From Cepaea nemoralis (lineage: Eukaryota; Mollusca; Gastropoda; Stylommatophora; Helicidae), in contig JACEFZ010021792.1 of the NCBI GenBank assembly GCA_014155875.1, forward strand, positions 124,001-188,000: a stretch of 64,000 bases of DNA. The letters are read 5' to 3'. Of this stretch, positions 19,769-30,489 are shown piece by piece. Position 1 is the first letter of the stretch. Each line of letters begins with the position of its first letter. A program made the position numbers and the translations under genes. The notes beneath the pieces were generated by a model. It had not been told where the DNA came from. It saw only the letters and a program-made list of their open reading frames with translations, and searched no databases.

Positions 19769-21700
19769 ATGAGTTCATCAGCAGATTTGCACGCAGCAGC
19801 GGTAGCTATGGGGTTATCGGAGCCCGAAGCAGCCAAATATGTCCATGATATGGAGAGGGAGTTAAGGAAAGAAGACAGGGAAGATAAAATACGTAGGCAT
19901 GAACTCGAGCTTAAGAAACTGGAAGCAGCGACAGAACTTAAGAAAATCGAGGCTGAGAAAGAACTTAGGCAGTTACAGGAAAATGAAAAAATCCGACAGC
20001 ATGAGTTTAGGATGAAAGAGCTAGAAAACCAAGCTCTATCAGCAACCTGTTCTAACGCCAGCTCTCCGGCACCCAGCATTGAAACCCAGCTACATTCGAC
20101 TTCTCATGTGGGTCCTATGAGTTTTCCATTGATGCCGTTCGAGGAAAATCAGGAACAATTGGATAGTTACCTTCAGAAATTCGAGAAATTAGCTGAGTCA
20201 TTTGGGTTGGCTAGGGAACACTGGAACTTGAAGCTTTCTCAGGCACTGAGGGGACAAGCGTATGTAGTCTTTCAGGGACTACCTCCAGGCCATGAACATT
20301 CTTATGAAAGTTTGAAATCGGCTTTATTGAAGAGATATGAGTTAACCTCAGCTGCTTATCAGCGGAAATTCCGAACCGCAAGACGTCTGAAGGGTGAGTC
20401 ATTCTCACAATTGTCCGCTCGTCTGCAGAGTTATCTCTGTAAATGGGAGACATTGGGAGAGTATGAACACTCCTATGCGGGCTTGCGGGAGATGGTTTTA
20501 TGTGAGCAGCTGAGGAACTGTATGTCGAAGCCGATGGAAACTTTCATTGTTGAACAAGGGGCACAAACACTGGAGGAAATGATAGTCTTGGCTGAAAGAT
20601 ATCTGACTGCCCATGGGGACTCGGTCCCAACACAACCTCCCCAACCTCAACAGAACCCACCTCCAAACAATCAGGGACAACCCATAGCAATATACCAGCA
20701 GACCAGAGGCAACCTCAGCAGCAGCATAACAAAAAACAAACCACTATCTGGGGCTAGAAAACCATACTGCACGAATTGTCATAATAATTCCCACAGTACG
20801 GCAGACTGCAAGCGCAGAGCAAAACCCCAGATTGCGGCTTGCTTCTCGGTAGGGAAGAAAACCACTACACTACCACCGCCTCCCGAAATGAGAGGACATC
20901 GAGTGGTAGAGAAGATCAATGTCAATGGACAGTTGGTCGAGTGTCTCCATGATACGGGTTTAACGTATGATGCCATAATAGCATCACACTTAGTAAAACC
21001 TGGTCAGTTGACGCAAAACATGGTTGAAGTTATGGGTGCGACAAGAAGTTCGCCTACCCTAACTTTACCAATAGCCCAAGTGTTAGTTAACTCTAGATTT
21101 GTAAAGGGAACTATATCGGCAGCAGTGATGACTGATCCTATCTATGACATAATACTGGGAAGTAAATATGTTTATTTAGGGGAACCATCCACTCCCATGA
21201 TAGTAGGCAGTGCACTGACCCATATCCCAACTCTAACACCTGGCTGTAACCAACTTCCTAGTGCTAGGAAGACTCCCCAGAGAGGAAAATTTTCTTCCTC
21301 TAAACGTTCGCTAGCGGTAGGGGACAAAGTGTTACTCTTAAGATCTAGGGGGACTAATAAGGAGACCGAGTGGCAAGGACCATTCCCCATAATGGAGAAA
21401 GTGTCCAACACCAAATATAAAATCTTCATGAAAGGTAAGATGAAAATCTACCACATTAAATTGCTCCGCAAATATTATGACAGAGCAAAAGAACGACCAG
21501 TACATCTGGTAGCTCTAAATGTTGTTCAGAAAGTAGGGAGGAGGGAAGAACCTCTTAGCTTTCCATACCCACCTCTGACTGGATCCTCACTAAACTTATC
21601 TGGAGAAACGCCAGGTCATACCAAAGTACCAAGCCAGCCCCGGAGTCGAAAGAAGTCTAATAGATCCTTCTCTAGAGGGGAACAATTGGTTCAGATATAA
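19769..21700 (+). CDS. Gag-protease-integrase C-terminal fusion protein
   Basis: This single 643-codon ORF fills the interior. Residues about 10-95 are charged and probably coiled coil (repeated KKLEAA/KKIEAE). Residues about 110-280 form a retroelement capsid region (LDSYLQKFEKLAESFGLARE, ALRGQAY, LLKRYELT). A C-x2-C-x4-H-x4-C zinc knuckle (YCTNCHNNSHSTADC) lies at about 333-346. A retropepsin follows with HDTG (D395) and IILG. Residues about 517-580 match the integrase C-terminal SH3-like module (AVGDKVLLL, WQGPFPIMEKV, YHIKLLRKYY). RT, RNase H and the integrase catalytic core are missing between protease and module, and the junction keeps the frame. The start ATG follows a leader of about 320 bp. 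Confidence 0.9.
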   Translation: MSSSADLHAAAVAMGLSEPEAAKYVHDMERELRKEDREDKIRRHELELKKLEAATELKKIEAEKELRQLQENEKIRQHEFRMKELENQALSATCSNASSPAPSIETQLHSTSHVGPMSFPLMPFEENQEQLDSYLQKFEKLAESFGLAREHWNLKLSQALRGQAYVVFQGLPPGHEHSYESLKSALLKRYELTSAAYQRKFRTARRLKGESFSQLSARLQSYLCKWETLGEYEHSYAGLREMVLCEQLRNCMSKPMETFIVEQGAQTLEEMIVLAERYLTAHGDSVPTQPPQPQQNPPPNNQGQPIAIYQQTRGNLSSSITKNKPLSGARKPYCTNCHNNSHSTADCKRRAKPQIAACFSVGKKTTTLPPPPEMRGHRVVEKINVNGQLVECLHDTGLTYDAIIASHLVKPGQLTQNMVEVMGATRSSPTLTLPIAQVLVNSRFVKGTISAAVMTDPIYDIILGSKYVYLGEPSTPMIVGSALTHIPTLTPGCNQLPSARKTPQRGKFSSSKRSLAVGDKVLLLRSRGTNKETEWQGPFPIMEKVSNTKYKIFMKGKMKIYHIKLLRKYYDRAKERPVHLVALNVVQKVGRREEPLSFPYPPLTGSSLNLSGETPGHTKVPSQPRSRKKSNRSFSRGEQLVQI

Positions 21701-21765
21701 ACTATGGTGAGAATGCATAGTCGATCTAGGCTCATCCACCCTAAAAGTTCGCTGAGCCGTACTTT

Positions 21766-21782
21766 TCTCTAGGGGTGGCATA
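21766..21782 (+). promoter_or_regulatory. Polypurine tract before the 3' LTR
   Basis: CTCTAGGGGTGGCATA lies directly upstream of the 3' LTR. The AGGGGTGG core is the expected primer site for plus-strand synthesis. It is short but correctly placed. Confidence 0.55.
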
Positions 21783-24000
21783 TGTGACGGGATGAGTCTA
21801 GATCACTATGCAAACACCACCACTACTACGTTAGTGGAATTCCTAATTTACATTCTGGATTCAGTACGGCAGCTAAATTACTAATAATGACGTCATATTA
21901 GCGACGCAGACATTTGCTGCACTAAAACTACACACTGTACTATTGGGGACAGCATATATTTTCACGTCATCAAATGATGTCACAAGGGAAATCCCCTGTT
22001 TTACTACCCTTATCATTAATACCAAGTATATGGCCGTCACTCCCTAGCAACGGGAAAATAGCGATATGCTAATAGTACGGCTGCACCGGAAATTGTGACT
22101 AACCACTTCCGGCCGGTTCACAATGACTATAGATGCTGTGCTAAGCAGACCTTGCATGAGATGAGCTGCCATATCCAGTTGCATCCTTGGTAGATTATAC
22201 CAAAACCGATCTTTATTGCTGCAATAAGACTGGGGGTGAGTGTAGTAACATAATAATTACGATTATAGTAAGAAGTGTGTACACATTTATATTCTAATAT
22301 TGGGAAAACCCAAAACTTTCCCGACCATGTATATTTATGAAACGGGGTATTGGAAAGGGGAGACATTGAGAGAAAACATGTGAGGCCTAGATATATTTAT
22401 AGATAAAAATATATAGATATAATGTATAAACCTTACTGATTATTTTCATATGCATTTTGTGAATGTATTTACGTGTATATTTTGTTGAAAATATGATAAC
22501 ATGATTTTGCCATGTGGGCAGAAGTAGAAGAGACATGTGGAACATGATTCTCACATGCCAGCAATATTACTAGGCGATTTATATTCAAACATAAATTTGC
22601 TTACCCCTGATTCACCGCCATGCTGAACTACACGACACTGACGGTCATAGGTTCAAAGCAAATACTATGTGGTGAGGAATCAGAATTTGGGGAGTAAATA
22701 ACTCAACAAGGGATAACTGAGACATCCTAAAGCCCAATGCCTGGAATATCTCAGCCCTCTTGCTTGCCTGCTGGCCTTCTTATCTTTTAGCTCGTATATT
22801 CTGTGGGGTATACCTCACGACTTCAGTGGCGACACTTGATTGCTTTATGCCTAATGACTTGATGTGGGATTAGGTTGAATTATTGTTGGCCTTTCCTTAG
22901 CTATCTAGGGAAACATCCTGGCTGCCCAGGACTTCCTCACCATGGTGTTAAGGAATACACCAGTAATTATTGCATATGAGTCACTTCAAGTTTTACAACC
23001 ATGTACATTTTGTAATGCCTTTTTCAAACAAAGATTTGTCTACATGTTCTACTCCAATGGACCATGTGGTCTTAGAATGTGTCCACTTCTGGACCCTTTT
23101 TCACCTGGTATCATCATGTCATACAAGGTATAGCCAAGCTGATAAGAACTATTGGCCTTTGCTTTTGATACAGAATAGCAGAGAGGAATTGTTTTATTCC
23201 TGTTCTGCATCTGACACATACACAACAGACACACAACACCAACACTCAGACACATTGTTATTGTCAAGACACTAAGGAGTCTGCAACTGTTTGTTTGATT
23301 TAAGGAGCCTCGCTGCTGATACTGCTGACACCTAACCGGTCCGGTTACCGAAACTTTGAGCCACCAACTAGTGGAGACGGAACCTGGAATCCGGAGGAGC
23401 ATCGTACACCTGTCGAATGCCAGGGTCGACTCCAAGACATAATACAACCGAAAGCCAGCACTATTCCTAACAGAGATCAGATTGTCTCAGGTGACTCTGT
23501 GTCTACATGTGTTCTGAGTGTGTCACTGTCTGGATGGTGTGAATGATGATATGCGATCTAGCTAAGCATCAGAAAACTGTTTTATTTTTGTACCTGTAAC
23601 ATAATTGTAACTGTCATAGTTCACCACTTGAACGACAATTTTCATTATCTCTTTTACTATTAAAGAGTATTATTGTTTTATACTTGTACCCACGTACTCC
23701 CTTCGTGATCATTTGAACGCAAGGCGTGCGCGTGAGTGCGTGAAAGTATTTAAAACAGGGGGCTTCATCAAATGACGAAGGATCACCGACAGATAAACTA
23801 GACATTCGTGTTAGGTCTTCCTACATACACGAGTGTTCTTCACCTTCTGCCTTTGTCTACCAAGTGAATCCCAGTCTCTTCTATCGGGACCATCCCTTTA
23901 GACATTCTTGTAACGAGCCATAATTTCTAGAGACTGTCGGCAAACTCTTGGATAGGGATTTCTGTCTATTTCAATAGAAACACCCTAACGGTCGGTGACA
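21783..24000 (+). repeat. 3' LTR of the gag-only element
   Basis: A 2218-bp copy nearly identical to 17231-19447. Differences seen include GATCACTATG against GATCCCTATG, AAACGGGGT against AAACGTGGT, CACCTGGTAT against CACCTTGTAT and a few one-base indels. It is followed directly by the CTACC target copy. Confidence 0.95.
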
Positions 24001-24005
24001 CTACC

Positions 24006-24492
24006 AATAAATGTTGGTTGCAATAAATAATCAGCAGACAGAAAATATTTGTTAAAAAACAGCTCAAGACATGTATGTCTGACTCAAACTGGTTATTTTC
24101 AACCATTTTACAATTATCAACTGTCACCTTACAGTGACAAACATTTGGATCTAAAAAAGTTCAAAAACAGAAGAATTTAAAGTGGCAACTCAGATATTGT
24201 GAGTTAATGTAACAAATAAATGAGACAGAAAGAGTTGAGAAAAGTATGTAAGGTAATCATTATTCTAGATGGCGGATAGGGGTATCCCCTATCAAAGAAG
24301 AAGTAAGGTGCCTTCTACTCTCCACTAGCCTACGGGACACCCTTAGGCAAGGTGGAGTATCCATTTATGAGGATCACGTGAACCCATGGATGCAGGTGGT
24401 GGATGAATTTGTTGTTTGAGGGTCTCTTCTCCAATGAGGGATAAAAGGCAGGAGAATAAAAACAGAAGAATAATAATGTGCTTTAGATATAC
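24006..24492. other. Intron sequence, no gene
   Basis: AT-rich sequence between the LTR element and exon 3. The CTACC target copy is followed by AATAAATGTTGGTTGC. No ORF or repeat match was recognised. Confidence 0.45.
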
Positions 24493-24599
24493 CTTATTGA
24501 ATGTCTCTAGAACTTTCTGCACCGCTGACTTATGGGTTTCATATGCCACAACATCCAATGGTAAGACTAAAATATCATCCTCTGAAAGCTTGCCTACAC
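24493..24599 (-). CDS. DHRS7: DHRS7-like SDR, coding exon 3
   Basis: This 107-bp exon starts after ATGATGCAG and ends AATAAG|GTATAT. It encodes VGKLSEDDILVLPLDVVAYE followed by THKSAVQKVLETFNK. The DDILVLPLD segment is the SDR strand and aspartate that contact the adenine ring of the cofactor (VLPLD is well kept in DHRS7 proteins). It takes phase 1 from exon 2 and returns to phase 0 for exon 4. A poly(T) on the minus strand forms the acceptor tract. Confidence 0.9.
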
Positions 24600-25671
24600 C
24601 TGCATCATATGAAAAAAAAAAAAAATTAAACAACGCACAAAATTTCAGTTACTGTTCTATTATGGTACAAGAAAATAACTTCAGCTTCGAGTTGTTTTTA
24701 TTTTTTGTATTGTGGGCAAGTGTATATTCAGCACCAGAAACTGTGGAACACATCATGAGGGACATGGGTTTTTAGCACATTTGATACACTTAAATGAAAC
24801 ACTGCACCGCAAACAACAAGCAGCTAGCTGAGTAGCTGATGAAACATCACACTGTACATGTGAATATGTGTATCTGTCTGTATGTGTGAGTATGTATAAG
24901 GTGAAGAGAATCTTTTTCACAAAACGATATTTAAAATATAGGAAAATTAAACTATGAGAGCATTAAAACTTTTCTTACAGCCAAAAAAAACAAACTGTAC
25001 CCAAACACAAAACACAATTAGTAGTCCTAGTATGATAGGACTGTATGTCTAGATAAGAAAAGAAGTTATAAAGTGAAAGTGAGGGGGAAAAAAAAAGAAG
25101 TTACATAAAAAAAAAAAACAATCAAGTTACATCTCCACAATGAAAGTTGGCTGCAATGGATCTCCATTACTTGTCTTTCACCCTTGTAAACATTGACAGG
25201 CTTTTGTTCATCCATTTCTCAATTATGTTTTCACATGTTCATCTTTGCCTAACTCTTATTTAACTTGTCTCTTTTTCATTTATTTCATCAGCTCTCTTTT
25301 AATTCTCATTCTCTCTATACCTCTGTATCTGATTGTTTTTGCTTCCATGAAATACAAACTATGCGTGACTTGGGAGGAAAGATTCTTTTTCTTCTTCTTA
25401 AACATTCAGACATCAATCTGAATATATTTTTAGGTTTGTTGGCAATTCCAAAGAGTTCGTCTTCAAATAGAGCGGGTGTAGGCCAAAATAATGTTCTTTA
25501 CTTTCTTGTAGCAAATGTTTAGCCATCATTTGATCAATTACACCACTAGAGTCATCAGTATGTCCTATCTTTAACTTATCGAACAAGAGGTACCTCTGCT
25601 TGTTATGTCTTATGCACATTAAACAACTGCTTTTACAGGCATAAAATTATATCTAAGTAATAACAAAGTAG
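24600..25671. other. Intron sequence with repeat X fragment
   Basis: About 25130-25250 (AAAGTTGGCTGCAATGGATC, CATTGACAG, TGTTCATCCAT) is matched at about 42335-42440, with a similar downstream order. Elsewhere the stretch is AT-rich. A 68-codon minus ORF at 25619-25413 has a protein-like composition, but I find no splice frame or known family for it. A-rich runs occur at 24610 and 25085-25120. Confidence 0.45.
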
Positions 25672-26885
25672 CTAGTCATAGAATGATAACACTATGATGA
25701 CAATTTCATAGAATAAAAATACTATGACAACAAAGTCATAGAATGAAAACACTATGATGACAAAGTCATAGAATAACACTATGATGACAAAGTCATAGAA
25801 TAACACTATGATGACAAAGTCATAGAATAAAAACACTATGATGACAATTTCATAGAATAAAAACACTATGATGACAAGGTCATAGAATGATAACACTATG
25901 ACAACAAAGTCATAGAATGATAACACTATGATGACAAAGTCATAGAATGAAAACACGATGATGACAAGGTCATAGAATAATAATATGATGATGACAAAGT
26001 CATAGAATAACACTATGATGACAAGGTCATAGAATAATAACATGATGATGACAAAGTCATAGAATGATAACACTATGATGACAAGGTCATAGAATAACAC
26101 TATGCCGACAAGGTCATAGAATAACACTATGATGACAAGGTCATAGAATAACATGATGATGACAAGGTCATAGAATGATATCACTATGATGACAAAGTCA
26201 TAGAATGATAACACTATGATGACAAGGTCATAGAATAATAACACGATGATGACAAAGTCATAGAATGATAACACTATGATGACAAGGTCATAGAATAACA
26301 CGATGATGACAAGTCATAGAACAACACTATGATGACAAAGTCATAGAATAATAACACTATGATGGCAAGGTCATAGAATAATAACACTATGATGACAAGG
26401 TCATAGAATAACACTATGATGACAAAGTCATAGAATAACACTATGATGACAAGGTCATAGAATAACACTATGATGACAAGGTCATAGAATAACATTATGA
26501 TGACAAGGTCATAGAATAACACGATGATGACAAGGTCATAGAATAATAACATGATGATGACAAAGTCATAGAATGATAACACTATGATGACAAAGTCATA
26601 GAATGATAACACTATGATGACAAGGTCATAGAATAATAACACGATGATGACAAAGTCATAGAATGAAAACACTATGATGACAAGGTCATAGAATAATAAC
26701 ACGATGATGACAAAGTCATAGAATAACACTATGATGACAAAGTCATAGAATAACACTATGATGACAAGGTCATAGAATAATAACACGATGATGACAAGGT
26801 CATAGAATGATAACACTATAATGACAAAGTCATAGAATGATAACACTGATGGCAAAGTCATAGAATGATAACACAACGATGACAA
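25672..26885. repeat. Minisatellite, units of 24, 27 and 30 bp
   Basis: More than forty units built on GATGACAAGGTCATAGAATA plus ACACTAT. Length variants differ mostly by three bases, so long minus-strand ORFs with an I-I-V-L-F-Y-D-L-V pattern appear; these are artefacts of the period. Each unit contains ATGAC-AAG-GTCAT, an inverted pair, in two main versions (AAGGTCAT and AAAGTCAT). It lies in the intron between exons 3 and 2 and abuts a non-LTR remnant on the right. Confidence 0.97.
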
Positions 26886-28690
26886 GGTAAATCCGATCAC
26901 TGAACAACAGTTGGATGAGAGGGGTAGGACTCTGTCATTTGCTGTTGACATTCTCGTGTATCGACAGGGTCTTGATAGACAGGCGGTTGCCAATGATATG
27001 CAGGGCGAACTAGATCAAATTTCCTCATGGTGTGCTGATGCCGGTGCCCTTGTCAACCCTGCAAAGGCATTGGTTACATGGTTCTCCCTAAACAACCATA
27101 TTGTGAACACAGACTTGCCGGGAGTAAGAATGGATGGAAGCATTTTGAGTAGAACCCAGTCAATGATATATCTTGGTGTGAGGCTTGATCGTAGCCTGTC
27201 CTTCAGAGATCATGTCGATTATGTCATAACGAAAGCTCGAAAAGGTTTGTCAGCAATGAGAGTCATGGCGACTGCCAATATCGAGCAAAGACTTCTGTTC
27301 CAATGACTGGTGCTTTCACGCATCGAGTATGCCCTGGCCATCCTCACTATCAGCCCTACACAGATTGGAAGACTTGAAAAGGTACAAAATGAAGCCATGC
27401 ACATCATTTTGGGCTGCACGAGACACCAGCTGTGTAGCAATGAGATACCTCCTTGACTTCCTGACAATGGAACACAGGATCAAGATCTGGAGAGCTCGTG
27501 CATACTTAAAAATAAGTGCTGATGAGCAGCACCCTCTGCATGAAGCTATATTCAGAGAAAAGGGTGACAGGCTAAAGAGGGGCAAATCATGGATGGGTCG
27601 GGCAGAAGATGTCGTCAGACAGGTCTGCAGTCTTACCAGTATCAACCCCGGCAAGGAATGGGTGCCGGTGCCTCCAGCTTTTAAGTGCACTTTCTCCTGC
27701 ATTATCACACTCGACAGACGGTGCAGAGAGCAGAACTCTGCCGCTGTCAATGCAGAGGTCAGCGCGCTCATCTATGAACACTCAGATAGCCCCAAAGTGC
27801 TCATCTATACAGATGGATCTGTTGTAAAGCAGCAGAGAAGTGCATGGGCTTTACACCCCGGTCAGCGGGCCGAACCGTTCAAGAATCCAGTGGTGCCCAC
27901 TCTATGACCACGAGCAGCATGATGATGGAGGTGATGGCAGTTACACAGGCTTTCATATGGCTGGAATCACAGCATTATACCAACGTTAGTTAGTTAGTTA
28001 GTTAGTCGTGATTCCAACTTCACAGCAATGGGTCGTCCCCATTATGGTCCGTTCCTGTGCCAGTGAATATCACACAAAATGCTCCCCACTGCCCAATGTG
28101 AAAAGTGGAAAAGACAGGAGTCTCGACAAACAACAGCCCGCACAGATACACTGTGCATAATGCCGCCGCCAGAATGTCAACACAATAGACCCCCACGAAA
28201 CATACCAACGTGTGTGTACTAAGTGATTCAATGAGCATGATTTAGAAGGTCAAAGCTGGATCTGTACGTACACAGTGGACTGAGTCGCTGCGGAAGTCTG
28301 TTGTCCATAAAGTCACCTTCATCTTCGTCCCGGGACATGCGGGAGTCGAGGGAAATGAACGAGCTGATAAACTGGCTGGCTCTACGCCCCTGTAAATGGC
28401 CAGCCCATGGATTGTGCCGATGTTATTAATGTCCTTAAAGATATGGTGAGAACAGGGAACTTTGACGTCAGTGAATCTACATCGCTGTCCAGGATGAAAG
28501 ACTTGGGAGTAAGAATCGACACGGCCAGACGTGAGAGGTACATCGGGAAAACAAGGTGCCTCGTCAACCAACACAGAACTGGCACTATTAGCCACCGGAC
28601 GCTGATGATATGCTGGGGGGAGAATCTGAGCACCTATGGACCTGTCCGGAATGCAGTGAAGATACCCCAACTGATAAATGATAAGGTAAA
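26886..28690 (+). pseudogene. I-type non-LTR remnant (RT to RNase H), family W
   Basis: The first segment (26911-27306) shows a degraded catalytic box (AVDILVYRQG, from ADDxLVY), then SSWCADAGALVNPAKALVTW and YLGVRLDRSLSFRDHV. After a stop at 27304 the frame continues with SRIEYALAIL and then 27329-27907. That part ends at an RNase H start, IYTDGSVVKQQRSAWA. The rest of RNase H is split by an insertion at 27986-28201 and resumes near 28300 with FVPGHAGVEGNERADKLAGS. A second copy lies reversed at 29640-30110. RT plus RNase H in this order indicates the I group. Confidence 0.82.
27986..28201 (-). mobile_element. Short element S2 inserted in the RNase H remnant
   Basis: ATACCAACG occurs on both sides (27977-27985 and 28202-28210), a clear 9-bp target duplication. 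Between them lies a 216-bp reversed copy of the repeat at about 9540-9725. Its 3' end is a (CTAA)n tail, written TTAGTTAG... at 27986-28005 on the plus strand. Codons before and after the insertion belong to adjacent parts of one RNase H domain, which confirms the empty-site structure. TSD, tail and 5' truncation point to LINE-driven retrotransposition. Confidence 0.9.
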
Positions 28691-28789
28691 AGAAAAAAGT
28701 TCAAAAGTGAAAATGGAAAGAAAAAAGGGGAAGTAACTTGAGTGAACAAATTCAATGTTTGTGTTTTATCTGTTAGCTCTGTCAGACTG

Positions 28790-28930
28790 CTACTGGTACC
28801 ATTAGTATTGGGACTCTTCGCTGGCTGTTGCAGATGAGGAAAGAGCACATTTGAGAATGTCAAAAGTGCTGTGATGTCGGTTCTTGATTCAACTCAACTT
28901 TGCTACTCTTTCCAGTCACATTTTATAGTA
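28790..28930. repeat. Repeat U, second copy
   Basis: Matches 14895-15020 (ATTAGTATTGGGACTCTTCG, CTGTGATGTCGGTTCTTGA, TTCAACTCAACTT). It lies about 100 bp downstream of the exon 2 donor. Confidence 0.65.
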
Positions 28931-29018
28931 ACATGTGTTCTATTTTAGCCTGATAGTAGTCGTCTTCTTTTATCAACATTACCAAGGTCGCTCCACAGAG
29001 AGAAAGCACACAACTTAC

Positions 29019-29174
29019 CAAGCTGCAAACATTTTCTCTTCACGTTTTCAAGTTCCTCCGTTCTTCTTGCGGAGAGGACAAGCCTACACCCTGCCTTGGC
29101 CAAGCAGTAAGCAATGTGTTCACCAATACCACTTGATGCTCCCGTTATCCACACAACTTTTCCTGCCAGACTTT
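29019..29174 (-). CDS. DHRS7: DHRS7-like SDR, coding exon 2 (cofactor-binding motif)
   Basis: This 156-bp exon lies between CTTGCAG and CTTG|GTAAGT. It encodes ESLAGKVVWITGASSGIGEH, then IAYCLAKAGCRLVLSARRTE and LENVKRKCLQL. TGASSGIG is the glycine-rich dinucleotide-binding loop of classical SDRs. The SARR following strand two, with its arginines, fits NADP(H) preference (inference from family rules). It enters in phase 1 after exon 1 and leaves in phase 1. Confidence 0.95.
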
Positions 29175-29639
29175 CTGCAAGAAAAAAAGTAGTTCAAACA
29201 TTTCCTAGCAGACTTTCTGTAAGAAATTAAAGGTTAACATATTCTCTGCTAGTCTGTCTACCAAACTAAAAAGCTTAACTGATTCAGCGCCAAACAAAAA
29301 AGTATGTTTTAAAGGTAGCAAACATGCTTGTAAAAAGAATCTTTGGATATGGTGATTCTCTTACTTATCATATGAGATTATACAGATAATATGTCATGAA
29401 GGCAGTGCCACATCTTCTGTCAGATGTCACTGTATACCTTAGATATCGAAAATGGCCGACCTATTTGATCTGCATGTCTTGACAATATATTAAGCATATT
29501 AGAATTTGTGCTTGAAAACTTCCGTACATTAAGTTTTGCTGACATTTAACAATAATCAACAGGGATATTATAAAGATGATAAACAAGTAAGAGAATAGGT
29601 TATCAGAAATGTTAAATCAACCAATGTTTTCACCAACTT
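29175..29639. other. Intron sequence, repeat scraps only
   Basis: CCTAGCAGACTTTCTGTAAG near 29202 partly repeats the exon 2 start (CCTGCCAGACTTTCTGCAAG), a small local duplication covering the splice acceptor. A reversed scrap of repeat V (TTCAGCGCCAAACAAAAAAG) lies at about 29280-29300. Nothing else is recognised. Confidence 0.5.
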
Positions 29640-30110
29640 TTGAGATAACTTAGTTATCTGTTGTGGTATCATCCTTGCACTCTGGACAAGTCCAAAGATG
29701 CCAGATCCTCCCCTCAACATATGCGTCAGCGTCCGGCGGCTAATATTTTCAGTTCTGTGTTGGTTGGCGAGGCCCTCATGCCTCTCATGTCTGGCCATGC
29801 CAATTCTAACTTCCAAGTCTCTCATTCTGGACAATGATGTGGATTCACTGGCATCAAAGTCTTCTGCTCTCTACAGCTCTCTAAGGACTTTAACAACATC
29901 AGCACAATCCATGGGCTGGCCGTCTGCAAGGGATGCAGAGCTAGCAAGTTTATCAGCTTGTTCATTTCCCTTAACTTCTGGATATTCTGGAACAACAATG
30001 AAGGTGACTCTACATACAACAGTCCTCTGCAGCGATTCAATCCACAGTTTACGTATAGAACCCGCCTCGACCTTTCGGACTGAGACACCATATCCAAGCC
30101 AGATAGTAAC
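29640..30110 (-). pseudogene. I-type non-LTR remnant, family W, second copy
   Basis: The minus strand contains VTFIVVPEYPEVKGNEQADK (RNase H end; the HAG triad is degraded to YPEVKG), LASSASLADGQPMDCADVVK, RMRDLEVRIG and MLRGGSGIFGLVQSARMIPQ. The same order is seen on the plus strand at 28290-28680. Both copies lie in DHRS7 introns in opposite orientations. Frames are broken. Confidence 0.75.
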
Positions 30111-30359
30111 TGACGTGAAACAAAATGGGAGACAAATTTTCAGCTGTTGGGACTTCGATAAACAGGATGGTAGGCATGATAAAGATACAAAATTCCAATT
30201 GCTGAACAAAAAAAGTACTTTACTAGTAAAAAAGAAATGTAAACTACTATCAAGTGCCATGGAAGTGTTTTCACAAGCAGGGAAGACTACTGTTAACACA
30301 GAACAAACCCATTGTCTAATCAGAGCAAAACAACAAACAGATAGATATCATTACATCTA

Positions 30360-30474
30360 CATATATACTGTTTAGAAAGCAATGACAAACTACTGAATGT
30401 AAACTTGCCAAGAAATTACAAACAGCCAAATGATGCTGGTGTTGACTGCGATGTTCTGTGAAGGACATGCAACT
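30360..30474 (+). repeat. Repeat family T fragment
   Basis: Matches 4515-4627: TTTAGAAAGCAATGACAAACT, AAATGATGCTGGTGTTGA, GTTCTGTGAAGGACATGCAAC. It ends about 15 bp from the exon 1 donor. Confidence 0.65.
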
Positions 30475-30489
30475 ACCTAACATATTTAC

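Larger units (their letters stand above)
17226..24005 (+). mobile_element. Young Ty3/Gypsy-derived LTR element lacking RT, RNase H and integrase core
   Basis: Two long direct repeats (17231-19447 and 21783-24000) bracket a 2.3-kb interior, and CTACC lies on both sides (17226-17230, 24001-24005). Each repeat starts TGTGACGGG and ends GGTGACA. By eye the LTRs differ at about a dozen positions in 2.2 kb, so the insertion is recent. The interior has one ORF of 643 codons that fuses gag, protease and the integrase C-terminal module. No RT, RNase H or DDE core exists. It would need enzymes supplied in trans. It lies in the intron between DHRS7 exons 4 and 3, antisense to the gene. Confidence 0.95.

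Noticed and set aside
25672..26993. Long minus-strand ORFs (209 and 239 codons) with repeated hydrophobic I-I-V-L-F-Y-D-L-V blocks
   Set aside because: They are produced by the 24/27/30-bp minisatellite, whose period is a multiple of three. No start context, no domain, and the frame breaks where the period changes.
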